From: Rhodospirillaceae bacterium
GTDB taxonomy: Bacteria; Pseudomonadota; Alphaproteobacteria; UBA8366; GCA-2717185
NCBI GenBank assembly: GCA_002717185.1
Contig: PBDC01000080.1
Location: 1 to 40,197 of the forward strand
Direction: 5' to 3'
Length of the DNA: 40,197 bases
Shown here piece by piece: positions 1 to 7,570 of this stretch. Numbering within the stretch: the stretch's first letter is position 1; each line of letters begins with the position of its first letter. The translations under genes and the position numbers were made by a program. The notes below the pieces were generated by a model. The model saw only the letters and a program-made list of their open reading frames with translations, had not been told where the DNA came from and did not search any database.

Positions 1-1402
1 CAGCTGCCGAAGCACTGGCGATACCGGCTTCAGTCCCTTGTAATAACGCGGCACCGAGGGTCAAAGCGCCGTTTGCGGCGCCAGCGACGGTCATGCCAAC
101 AGGCATGTCCTTGCCAGGAACGAACGCTGCGATATCCTCGTGCCACTGCGGGATACCTCTCTGATGGCAGGTCAGATGCACATTTGGATTCCAGCCGCCA
201 GACACCGCCAGGCAGTCAGCTTCGACTGACTGACCGTTGGTGAGTTTGATCGCCGACACGGCTTTGCGGCCAATGACATCGGCGACTTGCCCGCTGGTGA
301 CGATCTCTGCGCCCGGAACTGGCGCGAGGGCCGGTCTGCTGCGGGCATCAATGACGGCGGTCACATCGACACCCTTTGCTTTCAGATCCTGTGCTGTACG
401 CCATCCGTCATCATTGTTTGTAAAGATTGCAACGCGCTTGCCCGGTGTAACGCCCCAACGGTTGATATAAGCGCGAACGCTGCCGGCCAACATCACACCG
501 GGACGGTCATTGTTCCCGAAGGCGATCGGTCGCTCTGTGGCGCCGGCGCAGAGGATTGCGCGCTTAGAATAAATCCGCCACAACACCTGCCGTGGTTTGC
601 CTTTCGCTGATGCCAGATGGTCAGTTCGCCGTTCTAGCGCACCATAGATCCCATGATCATATGCCCCATAAACAGTGGTGCGCGCCATTACACGAACATT
701 GGGCAAGGCTGCGAGTTCACTCGCAGCCTGCGCGGCCCAATCGGCTCCGGCGATGCCGTCAACTTCCAGGGTTTCAGCGTTAAGGCGGCCACCTATTAAA
801 TAATCTTCATCAGCTAGGATGACCCGCGCACCCGCGCGGCCGGCAGCGAGGGCTGCTGCAAGTCCAGCCGGGCCGCTGCCAATGATCAGAACGTCGCAGT
901 GCCTATAGCCTTTATCATAACTGTCTGGGTCTGCGTCGCCAGAAAGGCTTCCGAGCCCGGCGGACGCTCGAATGGTCGGTTCGTAGACTTTCTCCCAGAA
1001 GGATTTCGGCCACATGAAGGTCTTGTAGTAGAAGCCGGCTGACAGGAATGGTGACAAAAGGTCGTTGATTGCCATCAGGTCAAACGAGAGCGACCCGCGA
1101 TGGTTCTGGCTGGTAGCTTCGAGACCATCATATAGTTCGGTAACGGTTGCGCGGGTGTTCGGTTCCAGATAGGCGCCACGCCGCAATTGCATCAGCGCAT
1201 TCGGTTCTTCGGAGCCAGCGCTGAAGATGCCCCGAGGGCGATGGTACTTAAAAGAGCGCGCAACGAGCCGTTGCCCATTTGCGATCAGGGCGGAGGCGAG
1301 CGTGTCACCGCTATACCCGTCTAGTTGTTTGCCATTGAAGGTGAAGGAAAGTGGTTTTTCCCGGGCGATTAGGCCGCCTTCAATTCTGAGTGGCTGGCTC
1401 AT
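1..1402 (-). CDS. soxA: sarcosine oxidase alpha subunit, N-terminal part (runs off the window)
   Basis: The frame is open from an ATG at 1402 to the window edge, giving about 467 N-terminal residues of a protein that is usually near 1000. The first ~100 residues carry the ferredoxin-like segment typical of SoxA (FNGKQLDGYSGDTLASALIA, then KYHRPRGIFSAG). A dinucleotide-binding motif IIGSGPAGLAAA follows near residue 173. The last residues visible (ANGALTLGAALLQG) fit the second half of the NAD/FAD domain. In tetrameric sarcosine oxidase this subunit carries NAD+ and, in its missing C-terminal half, the folate-binding GcvT-like domain. The start overlaps the soxD stop by four bases (ATGA), so the two are translationally coupled. 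A soxG gene would be expected beyond position 1 but cannot be seen. Confidence 0.93.
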   Translation of the reverse strand, partial: MSQPLRIEGGLIAREKPLSFTFNGKQLDGYSGDTLASALIANGQRLVARSFKYHRPRGIFSAGSEEPNALMQLRRGAYLEPNTRATVTELYDGLEATSQNHRGSLSFDLMAINDLLSPFLSAGFYYKTFMWPKSFWEKVYEPTIRASAGLGSLSGDADPDSYDKGYRHCDVLIIGSGPAGLAAALAAGRAGARVILADEDYLIGGRLNAETLEVDGIAGADWAAQAASELAALPNVRVMARTTVYGAYDHGIYGALERRTDHLASAKGKPRQVLWRIYSKRAILCAGATERPIAFGNNDRPGVMLAGSVRAYINRWGVTPGKRVAIFTNNDDGWRTAQDLKAKGVDVTAVIDARSRPALAPVPGAEIVTSGQVADVIGRKAVSAIKLTNGQSVEADCLAVSGGWNPNVHLTCHQRGIPQWHEDIAAFVPGKDMPVGMTVAGAANGALTLGAALLQGTEAGIASASAA

Positions 1403-1686
1403 CGGTTGCGCCCCAAAGCCAGGGCCACGTCGCGGGCCAGCTCAACCTTATTGATCTCGTGTGTTAACGTATTTCGCGTCACCACGAGCCAAGACCGGTC
1501 CCCCTGTTCGTGGAACCACAATTCGCGTGTCTCGCCAGCTGGATTGTCCCGAAGATATTGATATTCGTAAAATTTTTCCGCCGTGTTTTCGGTCTGCCAG
1601 TCCGGCCGGTTTATTAAGGACGCGTCGCCCAGATAGACGAACTCAGCGGCGTCGCGCGGGCCCAGTAGCGGATGGTTTATCAGCAT
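1399..1686 (-). CDS. soxD: sarcosine oxidase delta subunit lacking the zinc-site cysteines
   Basis: This 95-residue protein has the SoxD layout: GPRDAAEFVYLGD near the N-terminus, then RDNPAGETRELWFHEQGDRSWLVV (shown in part), then THEI. I place the start at 1686 because AGGAGG lies 8-13 bases upstream; a longer reading from 1731 would overlap soxB. In characterised heterotetrameric sarcosine oxidase, delta binds zinc through Cys6, Cys9, His59 and Cys63. Here the equivalent CPxC reads HPLL and the last Cys is Asp63, while His59 remains. The structural zinc site is therefore very probably absent. It could be a zinc-free SoxD subfamily rather than a damaged gene, since the rest is well conserved. 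It lies between soxB (13 bp) and soxA (ATGA overlap). Confidence 0.9.
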   Translation of the reverse strand: MLINHPLLGPRDAAEFVYLGDASLINRPDWQTENTAEKFYEYQYLRDNPAGETRELWFHEQGDRSWLVVTRNTLTHEINKVELARDVALALGRNR

Positions 1687-1699
1687 CTGCGTGTCCTCC

Positions 1700-2950
1700 T
1701 CAATGCAGGTTTGGCTGAGCGCCTGCACCATTTTCGTCGATCATGTGGCCCTGCTTGAAGCGATCAAGACGAAGTTCGGTTGCTACCGGATGCGGCTCAT
1801 CCTTGGCAATCAAGTGGGCGTAGCCCCAGCCGCTCGCTGGGGTGGCCTTGAAGCCGCCATAACACCAGCCGCCGTTGAAATAGAGGCTGTCTATAGGGGT
1901 CTTGTCGATAAACGGTGATCCATCCATCGACATATCCATGAGACCACCCCACATGCGCAGCAGACGTGCGCGGCCGATCATTGGCATAATTGCCATGCCA
2001 CCCTCGCAGACGTCTTCTACGATTGGCAGATTGCCGCGCTGCGCATAAGTGTTGTAGCCGTCTATGTCGCCGCCAAAAACCAAGCCGCCCTTATCCGATT
2101 GAGAAATGTAGAAATGGCCTGCACCGAAGGTGACTACCCCTGGTAGCACCGGTTTCAGCCCCTCGCTTACGAAAGCTTGCAGGACGTGACTTTCGATGGG
2201 CAAACGGAGACCCGCCTGAGACATCACGCGGCTTGACGAGCCGGCAACGCATACGGCGACCTTTTTTGCGGCGATCGGTCCGCGTGAGGTCTCTACGCCG
2301 ATGCAGCGGCCCTCTTTAATCTGAAAACCTGTCACTTCGCAGTTCTGGATGATGTCGACACCACGCTGATCGGCACCGCGAGCATACCCCCAGGCGACAG
2401 CATCGTGCCGCGCCGTGCCGCCACGCGGTTGCCAAAGGCCGCCCCTAATAGGAAAGCGTGCATTGTCGAAGTCGAGAAAAGGGCAAAGCTCACGTATGCC
2501 CTGTTCGTCCAGCAGAACTGCGTCAGCGCCAGCCATGCGCATGGCATTACCGCGCCGTGCGAAGGCGTCGCGCTGAGTGTCGGAGTGGTAAAGGTTGACG
2601 ACACCCCGTTGCGAGACCATCGCATTAAAATTGAAATCCTGTTCCAGATTTTCCCAAAGTTTCATGGAGAGCTCGTAGAATGGCTCGTTGCCTGGCAACA
2701 GATAGTTCGAGCGAATGATCGTCGTGTTACGGCCGGCGTTACCGGAGCCGAGCCAGCTTTTCTCCAGCACTGCGACATTGGTCAAACCGTATTCTTTGGC
2801 AAGGTAATACGCGGTTGCCAACCCGTGCCCACCACCTCCAATGACGATGATGTCGTATGAGGGCTTGGGCGCCGGTTCTCGCCACACAGGTTCCCAGTTC
2901 TTATTGCCGCCGAGAGCCTGCCAGAAGACCTTCCATCCGGAGTACTGCAT
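1700..2950 (-). CDS. soxB: sarcosine oxidase beta subunit
   Basis: This 416-residue flavoprotein oxidises sarcosine (N-methylglycine) to glycine; the methyl group leaves as formaldehyde or as methylene-tetrahydrofolate. The N-terminal Rossmann motif IIVIGGGGHGLATAYYL (residues 34-50) binds FAD. The segment GGTARHDAVAWGYA contains His182, which aligns with the histidine that carries covalent FMN in characterised SoxB. Length and motifs match the family. It is the first gene of a minus-strand soxB-soxD-soxA unit, with its promoter presumably in 2951-3117. Homologous DAO-family dehydrogenases exist, but the adjoining soxD and soxA make this assignment firm. The true substrate could be another N-methyl amino acid. 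Confidence 0.95.
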   Translation of the reverse strand: MQYSGWKVFWQALGGNKNWEPVWREPAPKPSYDIIVIGGGGHGLATAYYLAKEYGLTNVAVLEKSWLGSGNAGRNTTIIRSNYLLPGNEPFYELSMKLWENLEQDFNFNAMVSQRGVVNLYHSDTQRDAFARRGNAMRMAGADAVLLDEQGIRELCPFLDFDNARFPIRGGLWQPRGGTARHDAVAWGYARGADQRGVDIIQNCEVTGFQIKEGRCIGVETSRGPIAAKKVAVCVAGSSSRVMSQAGLRLPIESHVLQAFVSEGLKPVLPGVVTFGAGHFYISQSDKGGLVFGGDIDGYNTYAQRGNLPIVEDVCEGGMAIMPMIGRARLLRMWGGLMDMSMDGSPFIDKTPIDSLYFNGGWCYGGFKATPASGWGYAHLIAKDEPHPVATELRLDRFKQGHMIDENGAGAQPNLH

Positions 2951-3117
2951 CTATCGCCGCCCATTGAAGGATTTGACTGCTTGTATAATCGGCTAGGCTA
3001 GCCCACCTTAACAGTCAAAAAATAGACAGTTTTTTTACTAAAATGGATAATTTTAACAAGAGAGATACGGAGAGCCGCCTTCGGCACTTAGGTTATGATT
3101 GTCAACCGGTGTATTGG

Positions 3118-3801
3118 TTAACGTATTTTCTTGTCCATGATGACCTCTTCGGCAAGCGTGTCATCGACTTCACCCATACGTTTAAGGATATGCTGCGGTA
3201 ACGATCCATAGGCCTCGCGAAAGTTTTTGTTCACTGCGGCGACACCTCGTGCGGCCAAAGAAGCGCCGGTACAGTCGCCATCGACAATGAACGGGCCAAA
3301 ATCTGCTACGTTCAAGACCCACATAGCTTCTGGCAGGCCGAGTTCCTCTTGCCAATACACTGCCTCTACACTTGTGACACCTCGGCCGTATTTTGCTGCG
3401 ATGCCGTAGCCGACTGTGGTCAGAAACACCGCTCCATGCGTGGCGAATACATCTTCATAAAGCCCTTGATCCATACCGCCTTTACCAATGATGGCGCGGA
3501 CACCAAAGCGCCTCATATAGTCGCCGACGTAGCGCCAATAGCGGAAACTTGCCGTTGCCTGGATGGAGGAGACCCGGTATTTCCCCGGCTCATCCTCCAC
3601 CCCTGCTGGGGCACCATGCATCTGAACATTGCAGGTGCCGGCAATGTCTATTGGCGGTTCTATGCCAGCGTCGAGCGTGTGCTGATAGACCAGCGCTCGA
3701 CCTGTATGAATCTGACCGTGCAAGTAGACGAAATCGCCGATCTGTAGGTTGCGCGCGTCGTTTTCGCTGAGCGGCGTCTGTAGATGAATGTCGTCGCTCA
3801 T
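3118..3801 (-). CDS. class I fumarase / L(+)-tartrate dehydratase-type hydro-lyase, beta subunit
   Basis: This 227-residue protein matches the C-terminal (swivelling) domain of iron-sulfur class I hydro-lyases such as FumA and TtdB. Visible blocks are LQIGDFVYLHGQIHTGRALV, IIGKGGMD and EAVYWQEELGLPEAMWVL. The start at 3801 overlaps the stop of the alpha subunit by four bases (ATGA); a longer upstream reading would only run inside that gene. The subunit should pair with the alpha subunit to hydrate or dehydrate a dicarboxylate or hydroxy-acid. Sequence alone does not separate fumarate, L-tartrate, mesaconate or related substrates. Proximity to sarcosine oxidase suggests a catabolic rather than a TCA-cycle role, which is inference. 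Confidence 0.88.
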   Translation of the reverse strand: MSDDIHLQTPLSENDARNLQIGDFVYLHGQIHTGRALVYQHTLDAGIEPPIDIAGTCNVQMHGAPAGVEDEPGKYRVSSIQATASFRYWRYVGDYMRRFGVRAIIGKGGMDQGLYEDVFATHGAVFLTTVGYGIAAKYGRGVTSVEAVYWQEELGLPEAMWVLNVADFGPFIVDGDCTGASLAARGVAAVNKNFREAYGSLPQHILKRMGEVDDTLAEEVIMDKKIR

Positions 3802-4730
3802 TGCACGTCTTCCCGTCGTGAGTATTTTGAGAACCAGGCGGGAACGTTGCGGGTCTCCATGCTGGCATCCGCCTTGACGCGGATAACGGCACGCCTTGCG
3901 GCCTGACACAACTGGTGGATTCCCAGAGGTGTAAGTGCACTGTGCGTGTAGGCAATTTCAATATGCACGTCCGTTGCGTAGCCGCCGGAACCGGGATAGC
4001 CCATGGCACCGAGGCCCAAACCGTCGACCAACTCGTGCAACTCGTCTTCCAATTCGGCAACGATAGGATCTGGATGACGGTCACCCACGGGGCGCAGCTG
4101 AGCCGCCTGTTTTGCGATAGCGAAAGCCTGATCTTTAGTGCCACCGATCCCGACCCCTATTGTCACTGGAGGGCAGGTCAGGCCACGACGTCCGAATTCT
4201 GCCACTGCGTCGAGTAATCCCTTCCTGATACCATCGACCCCATCGCCATCGACAAGCATGCGGAAGTCGGAACCGAAAGCGCCGCCCTTGTGAACAGCGA
4301 TGATTTCGATCCAGTCAACGTCAGGTTCGAAACGGTATTCGATGTTTGGTGCGAATACGCCGACATTGTGGCCAGGGTTCTCGCGGGTCAGTGGATGGCA
4401 ACGGTTCGAGCGCATCGCCAGGTCTTTGGTAACTCGAGCGGTGGCTTGGCGAGCGGCTCGTTCAAATTGCACGAAACCATCTTTTAGTTCGCAATTGTCA
4501 CCGACCACCACATATAGGCGCGGTACGCCTACATCGGCGCAGATAGGCCGTTGATCGGCTTCGGCTATGGACACATTATCGAGGATTTCGTGCATTACGC
4601 GTTGCGGCAGCTTTTCCGTTTCGCGTTGGTGCATGCGTTCAAACGCGAGACGGACGTCGGTTGGTAGAACCGTTGCCGCCAAGCGATGCGCCTCGTACAC
4701 AGCGGTTTCCAGATCGGTTGCGGATATCAT
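3798..4730 (-). CDS. class I fumarase / L(+)-tartrate dehydratase-type hydro-lyase, alpha subunit
   Basis: This 310-residue protein carries the catalytic [4Fe-4S] domain. Three cysteines sit where the family places its cluster ligands: ICADVGVPRLYVV, TCPPVTIGVGIGG and HQLCQAARRA. The block HPLTRENPGHNVG is the class I fumarase signature. I start at 4730 because AGAAGG precedes that ATG at good spacing; an ATG at 4757 would add nine residues without an evident ribosome-binding site. It forms a two-gene unit with the beta subunit. The enzyme is oxygen-sensitive in characterised relatives. Substrate is unassigned. Confidence 0.88.
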   Translation of the reverse strand: MISATDLETAVYEAHRLAATVLPTDVRLAFERMHQRETEKLPQRVMHEILDNVSIAEADQRPICADVGVPRLYVVVGDNCELKDGFVQFERAARQATARVTKDLAMRSNRCHPLTRENPGHNVGVFAPNIEYRFEPDVDWIEIIAVHKGGAFGSDFRMLVDGDGVDGIRKGLLDAVAEFGRRGLTCPPVTIGVGIGGTKDQAFAIAKQAAQLRPVGDRHPDPIVAELEDELHELVDGLGLGAMGYPGSGGYATDVHIEIAYTHSALTPLGIHQLCQAARRAVIRVKADASMETRNVPAWFSKYSRREDVQ

Positions 4731-4783
4731 CGCTCGCCCTTCTGTAAATTGTGGCACCGAGGATTATCGTCTTTCAGCGCCCT

Positions 4784-5215
4784 CTAAGCCTCCGGCGTCC
4801 AATTTTTTTGCCGCCGCCCCAATCTTGTATCGGTATCTTCACCTTCAAAGTCGGTTGTCGCGACAGCCATTTCGCTCGGATCGACGTCATTGAACGTATA
4901 GGCGTTGACGACAGCATATAGCGCCCCCTCGATGTCGCTGGTAACGATTGGGATCACTCCACAATTTTTGCAGGTATAGAAATCAGCGGTTTGGGTGCCG
5001 AATCGATAGTAAGTCAACTTACTTTCGTCATCGACTTTAATCGAAAAGCTCCCCATCGGGCTCGACGTCCAGGCAGCATTATGCTTCCGGCAAAGCGTAC
5101 AGCTACAGGCACGGATCGGGATCACATGTGGTGCGTTGGGCCAATCCAACGTGAACCTAATATTGCCGCAGTGACAACTGCCGTTGATGCGTCGGTCGTT
5201 TGCGCCACCGCTCAT
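4784..5215 (-). CDS. GFA / CENP-V domain zinc protein
   Basis: This 143-residue protein has the cysteine pattern of the glutathione-dependent formaldehyde-activating (GFA) family. SCHCGNIRF comes near the N-terminus, ACSCTLCRKH about 25 residues later, and TCKNCGVIPIV in the second half. These bind zinc in family structures. The ATG at 5215 is preferred because GAAGGA lies 8-10 bases before it and overlaps an alternative ATG at 5224. The family is broad and most members do not have a proven formaldehyde role. The neighbouring sarcosine oxidase, which releases formaldehyde, makes such a role attractive but unproven. Confidence 0.85.
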   Translation of the reverse strand: MSGGANDRRINGSCHCGNIRFTLDWPNAPHVIPIRACSCTLCRKHNAAWTSSPMGSFSIKVDDESKLTYYRFGTQTADFYTCKNCGVIPIVTSDIEGALYAVVNAYTFNDVDPSEMAVATTDFEGEDTDTRLGRRQKNWTPEA

Positions 5216-5696
5216 ATTTGTCATCCTTCAATGCGGCTGCAAAATATTATACCTGTTTAGGGAACACGCACTGGTAGCCCGGCGTCAAGGTGTGCATCTA
5301 TTTGGCGTCGGCTATGTCTTTATGTCCGAACTTTGAGCGACTATCTCTACGAAGGTCGGGCGTCTGATCCGCTTTCTGCGACATTGCATGATGATCAAAC
5401 GCTATGTTCTTCTAATTATTGGAACAGAATTTCCAAGGCCAGCACTTGATCCTAGGCGTAGGAGCAGCCTTCATCGTAATCGACTGGCAGGTGGTAGATT
5501 GTATGGCTAATTGGTCAAATTTTTTTCCAACCGAGGGGATCGCCCTGCTGTTGCGGTTCGATGGAGCTACACAATAATCTTCCGTTTTTAAGCTGCACAT
5601 AGGCCAATATTACTTTGGCCAATATTACTTTGGCCTATGTGCAGCTGATGTGCCGGTCCCCGGACATTGTTCCCCTTCAAGCACATCGTTCGCTCA
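5216..5696. other. 481-bp intergenic stretch without a recognisable gene
   Basis: This stretch separates the GFA gene from the thioesterase gene, both on the minus strand. I see no conserved protein in any frame, only short unconvincing open frames. Its one clear structure is the repeat/hairpin at 5591-5646, described separately. Confidence 0.6.
5591..5646. repeat. perfect 17-bp inverted repeat enclosing a 15-bp tandem duplication
   Basis: The arms AGCTGCACATAGGCCAA (5591-5607) and its exact reverse complement (5630-5646) can form a 17-bp stem with a 22-nt loop. Inside, GGCCAATATTACTTT is repeated exactly at 5602-5616 and 5617-5631, followed by another GGCC. No T-tract follows on the plus strand, so it is not a typical terminator there. 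It may be a hairpin downstream of the GFA/thioesterase transcripts, a protein-binding palindrome altered by slippage, or a remnant of a small mobile repeat. Confidence 0.85.
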
Positions 5697-6119
5697 CTAG
5701 TTTCTTGGTTTCAAGGGTTTAAGGACGGCACTGGCAGTCAGCAAGGTTCGGTCACCTACATAGATGCGGCCGCGCGTAAAAGCCAAGCTGCCTGTGCGGC
5801 GGACTAGTTCTCCTTCCGCTTCGATGACCTCACCATTCTGTCCGGCTGCCATAAATTCCGAATTGAGCGAGACCGTCACCAGAACTTCTTCTTGATGCTG
5901 TTTTGCTGCGACAACCATTGTAAGGTCGATCATCGTCATCATCAGCCCGCCATGCACAATTCCGTGCCGGTTACAGTGCCGCGTCTTCGCGATAAGAGCG
6001 AAGTGGTGCGTGCTATCTTCCCGTTGTTTCCAATAGAAAGGTCCAGCCAAATTTTCATACGGATCAAGCGGATCGTAGATTGTGTAGCCCTCGAATGGGG
6101 GGGGCGGCACTTCGGGCAT
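5697..6119 (-). CDS. PaaI-type hot-dog fold thioesterase
   Basis: This 140-residue protein matches small hot-dog thioesterases. The key block is NRHGIVHGGLMMTMIDLTM, with the HGG segment that lies at the CoA pocket in the family. It is followed by VTVSLNSEFM and a C-terminal LVRRTGSLAFTRGRIYVGD. I start at 6119 because the conserved protein begins there and a GGGAGCTCAGGA stretch precedes the ATG; a much longer reading frame upstream only antisense-covers the next gene. Likely function is hydrolysis of an acyl-CoA or aryl-CoA intermediate. It is transcribed away from the nitronate monooxygenase gene, sharing a 120-bp upstream region. Confidence 0.85.
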   Translation of the reverse strand: MPEVPPPPFEGYTIYDPLDPYENLAGPFYWKQREDSTHHFALIAKTRHCNRHGIVHGGLMMTMIDLTMVVAAKQHQEEVLVTVSLNSEFMAAGQNGEVIEAEGELVRRTGSLAFTRGRIYVGDRTLLTASAVLKPLKPRN

Positions 6120-6239
6120 TCCTGAGCTCCCTGCACTAGTGGTTACATTATAGACAAAGCCATCCCGCCATTCGACGGCGCGGATGTGGTGCGGCAAGAT
6201 AGGTGGATTGAACCTTGTGACGGAAGGGACCAGTAGACG

Positions 6240-7229
6240 ATGACAAACGGAAAACTGCACACGCCGATCTGCGAACGGCTGGGCATCGAGTACCCGGTGT
6301 TTCAGGCGGGCATGGGATGGGTGGCGCGCGCAGAGCTGGCGGCGGCGGTGTCGGAGGCTGGCGGGCTCGGGGTGATAGGCGCCGGTTCGACGTTGAACAA
6401 GGAAGGGCTGCTGGCGGAGATAAATGGGGTGCGTGATCGTACTGACAAGCCCTTTGGTGTTGACATCCTGTTTGCGACGATCCGTGCGGAGGGCGTCGAG
6501 GTAGCGCAATACACCGACGCGGTACAAGGTATGATCGAGGTGGTGCTGGAGGAAAAGGTCCCGGTTCTGATCTCTGGGCTCGGCAGCCCGAAAGCGGTGG
6601 TGCCGGAGGCACACGCCCAAGGCATCTATGTTATGTCCGTGGTTGGCGCGGTGCGCCATGCGCAGAAAGCGGTTTCAGACGGTGTCGATGCGGTAATCGC
6701 GACGGGCTGCGACGGGGGCGGCCATGTTGGTCGCATTGGCACAGCGGCGTTGATTCCGGCCGTCGTCGATGCGGTGGATGTACCGGTACTTGCGGGCGGT
6801 GGTTTGACCGACGGGCGCGGCCTTGCCGCGGCGATGGCCTTTGGCGCACAAGGGCTGTGGATGGGGACACGGTTTATCGCCACCGAAGAGGCCTTCGCAC
6901 ATCGTAACTACAAAGACAAGATCGTTGATATAGACACGGCTGGCACGGTGATCACCACAGCCCATAGCGGCAAGCCTTGCCGCTTGATCCGTAATGGCTA
7001 CACGGGGTCTTGGGAAGGCCGCACGGATGAAATCCTGCCCTTTCCGCTGCAAGGTCGAAAATACGGGCACCCTGCCTCGGAATTGGGCCGCCACAAGGGT
7101 GACGTGGAAAACGGCGTTCTGCCGGCTGGACAGAGCTCCGGCTTGATCCATTCGGTGAAACCGGCTGGGGATGTGGTCCGTGATATTATCGCTGAAGCGG
7201 AAGGAGTGTTGGGGCGGATTGCTCAGTAG
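6240..7229 (+). CDS. nitronate monooxygenase / FabK-like FMN TIM-barrel protein
   Basis: This 329-residue protein has the features of the nitropropane dioxygenase/FabK family. These are an N-terminal YPVFQAGMGWVA that lies at FMN, ATGCDGGGHVGRIG with the histidine matching the catalytic base of nitronate monooxygenases, and AGGGLTDGRGLAAAMAFGAQ (phosphate-binding) followed by MGTRF. It could oxidise alkyl nitronates, or act as an enoyl reductase-like enzyme. FabK-like enzymes and bacterial NMO share these motifs, so the reaction is not certain. A GGAAGGGACC stretch precedes the ATG. It stands alone on the plus strand before a 341-bp gap. Confidence 0.85.
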   Translation: MTNGKLHTPICERLGIEYPVFQAGMGWVARAELAAAVSEAGGLGVIGAGSTLNKEGLLAEINGVRDRTDKPFGVDILFATIRAEGVEVAQYTDAVQGMIEVVLEEKVPVLISGLGSPKAVVPEAHAQGIYVMSVVGAVRHAQKAVSDGVDAVIATGCDGGGHVGRIGTAALIPAVVDAVDVPVLAGGGLTDGRGLAAAMAFGAQGLWMGTRFIATEEAFAHRNYKDKIVDIDTAGTVITTAHSGKPCRLIRNGYTGSWEGRTDEILPFPLQGRKYGHPASELGRHKGDVENGVLPAGQSSGLIHSVKPAGDVVRDIIAEAEGVLGRIAQ

Positions 7230-7570
7230 AACGGCGTAACCACTGCCTTCGCCAAAATCTGCCTAAAATGTAAAATATTTCTCAATTGTATTGCGTTGAG
7301 CAGCCGAGCCTCTAGCGCTATGCGCGCGAATTAGCCGGTATGGGAGAGAATTGTTTCATGGCTAAGCCGGCCAAACCTTCCGCCTAACTATGCCTCTGGA
7401 GCCGCGGCTCGACGCATGCTTCAACTGCTTCATTTAGGAATTAGATGGCGGCGAAATACCACCTGGTCACCCTGTGTTCCGAATGACGATGAGGCTTAAA
7501 ATTGATGATCGCTCTTTTGGCTTAAATGTCAAAAGACCTTATCATATCCACTTCATTGAGCGGGAGAGCG
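7230..7570. other. 341-bp intergenic stretch upstream of hyuA
   Basis: No recognisable gene. It should contain the promoter of the long hyuA-led operon, but I could not pick out convincing -35/-10 boxes or an operator palindrome. An ATG at 7526, in frame with hyuA, would add 15 residues but lacks a ribosome-binding site. Confidence 0.5.

Noticed and set aside
2405..2860. 151-codon plus-strand open frame inside soxB
   Set aside because: Antisense shadow of a well-conserved soxB; no family resemblance.
3014..3034. A-run/T-run inverted repeat as a terminator
   Set aside because: The stem is only A-T pairs with no G-C stem before the T-run, so it does not look like an intrinsic terminator.
4784..5215. 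GFA gene as proof of formaldehyde detoxification beside sarcosine oxidase
   Set aside because: The family is mostly of unknown function and the original formaldehyde role is not general; I keep it only as a possibility.
5412..5600. Small minus-strand open frame of 62 codons
   Set aside because: No ribosome-binding site, no recognised similarity and it runs into the hairpin repeat.
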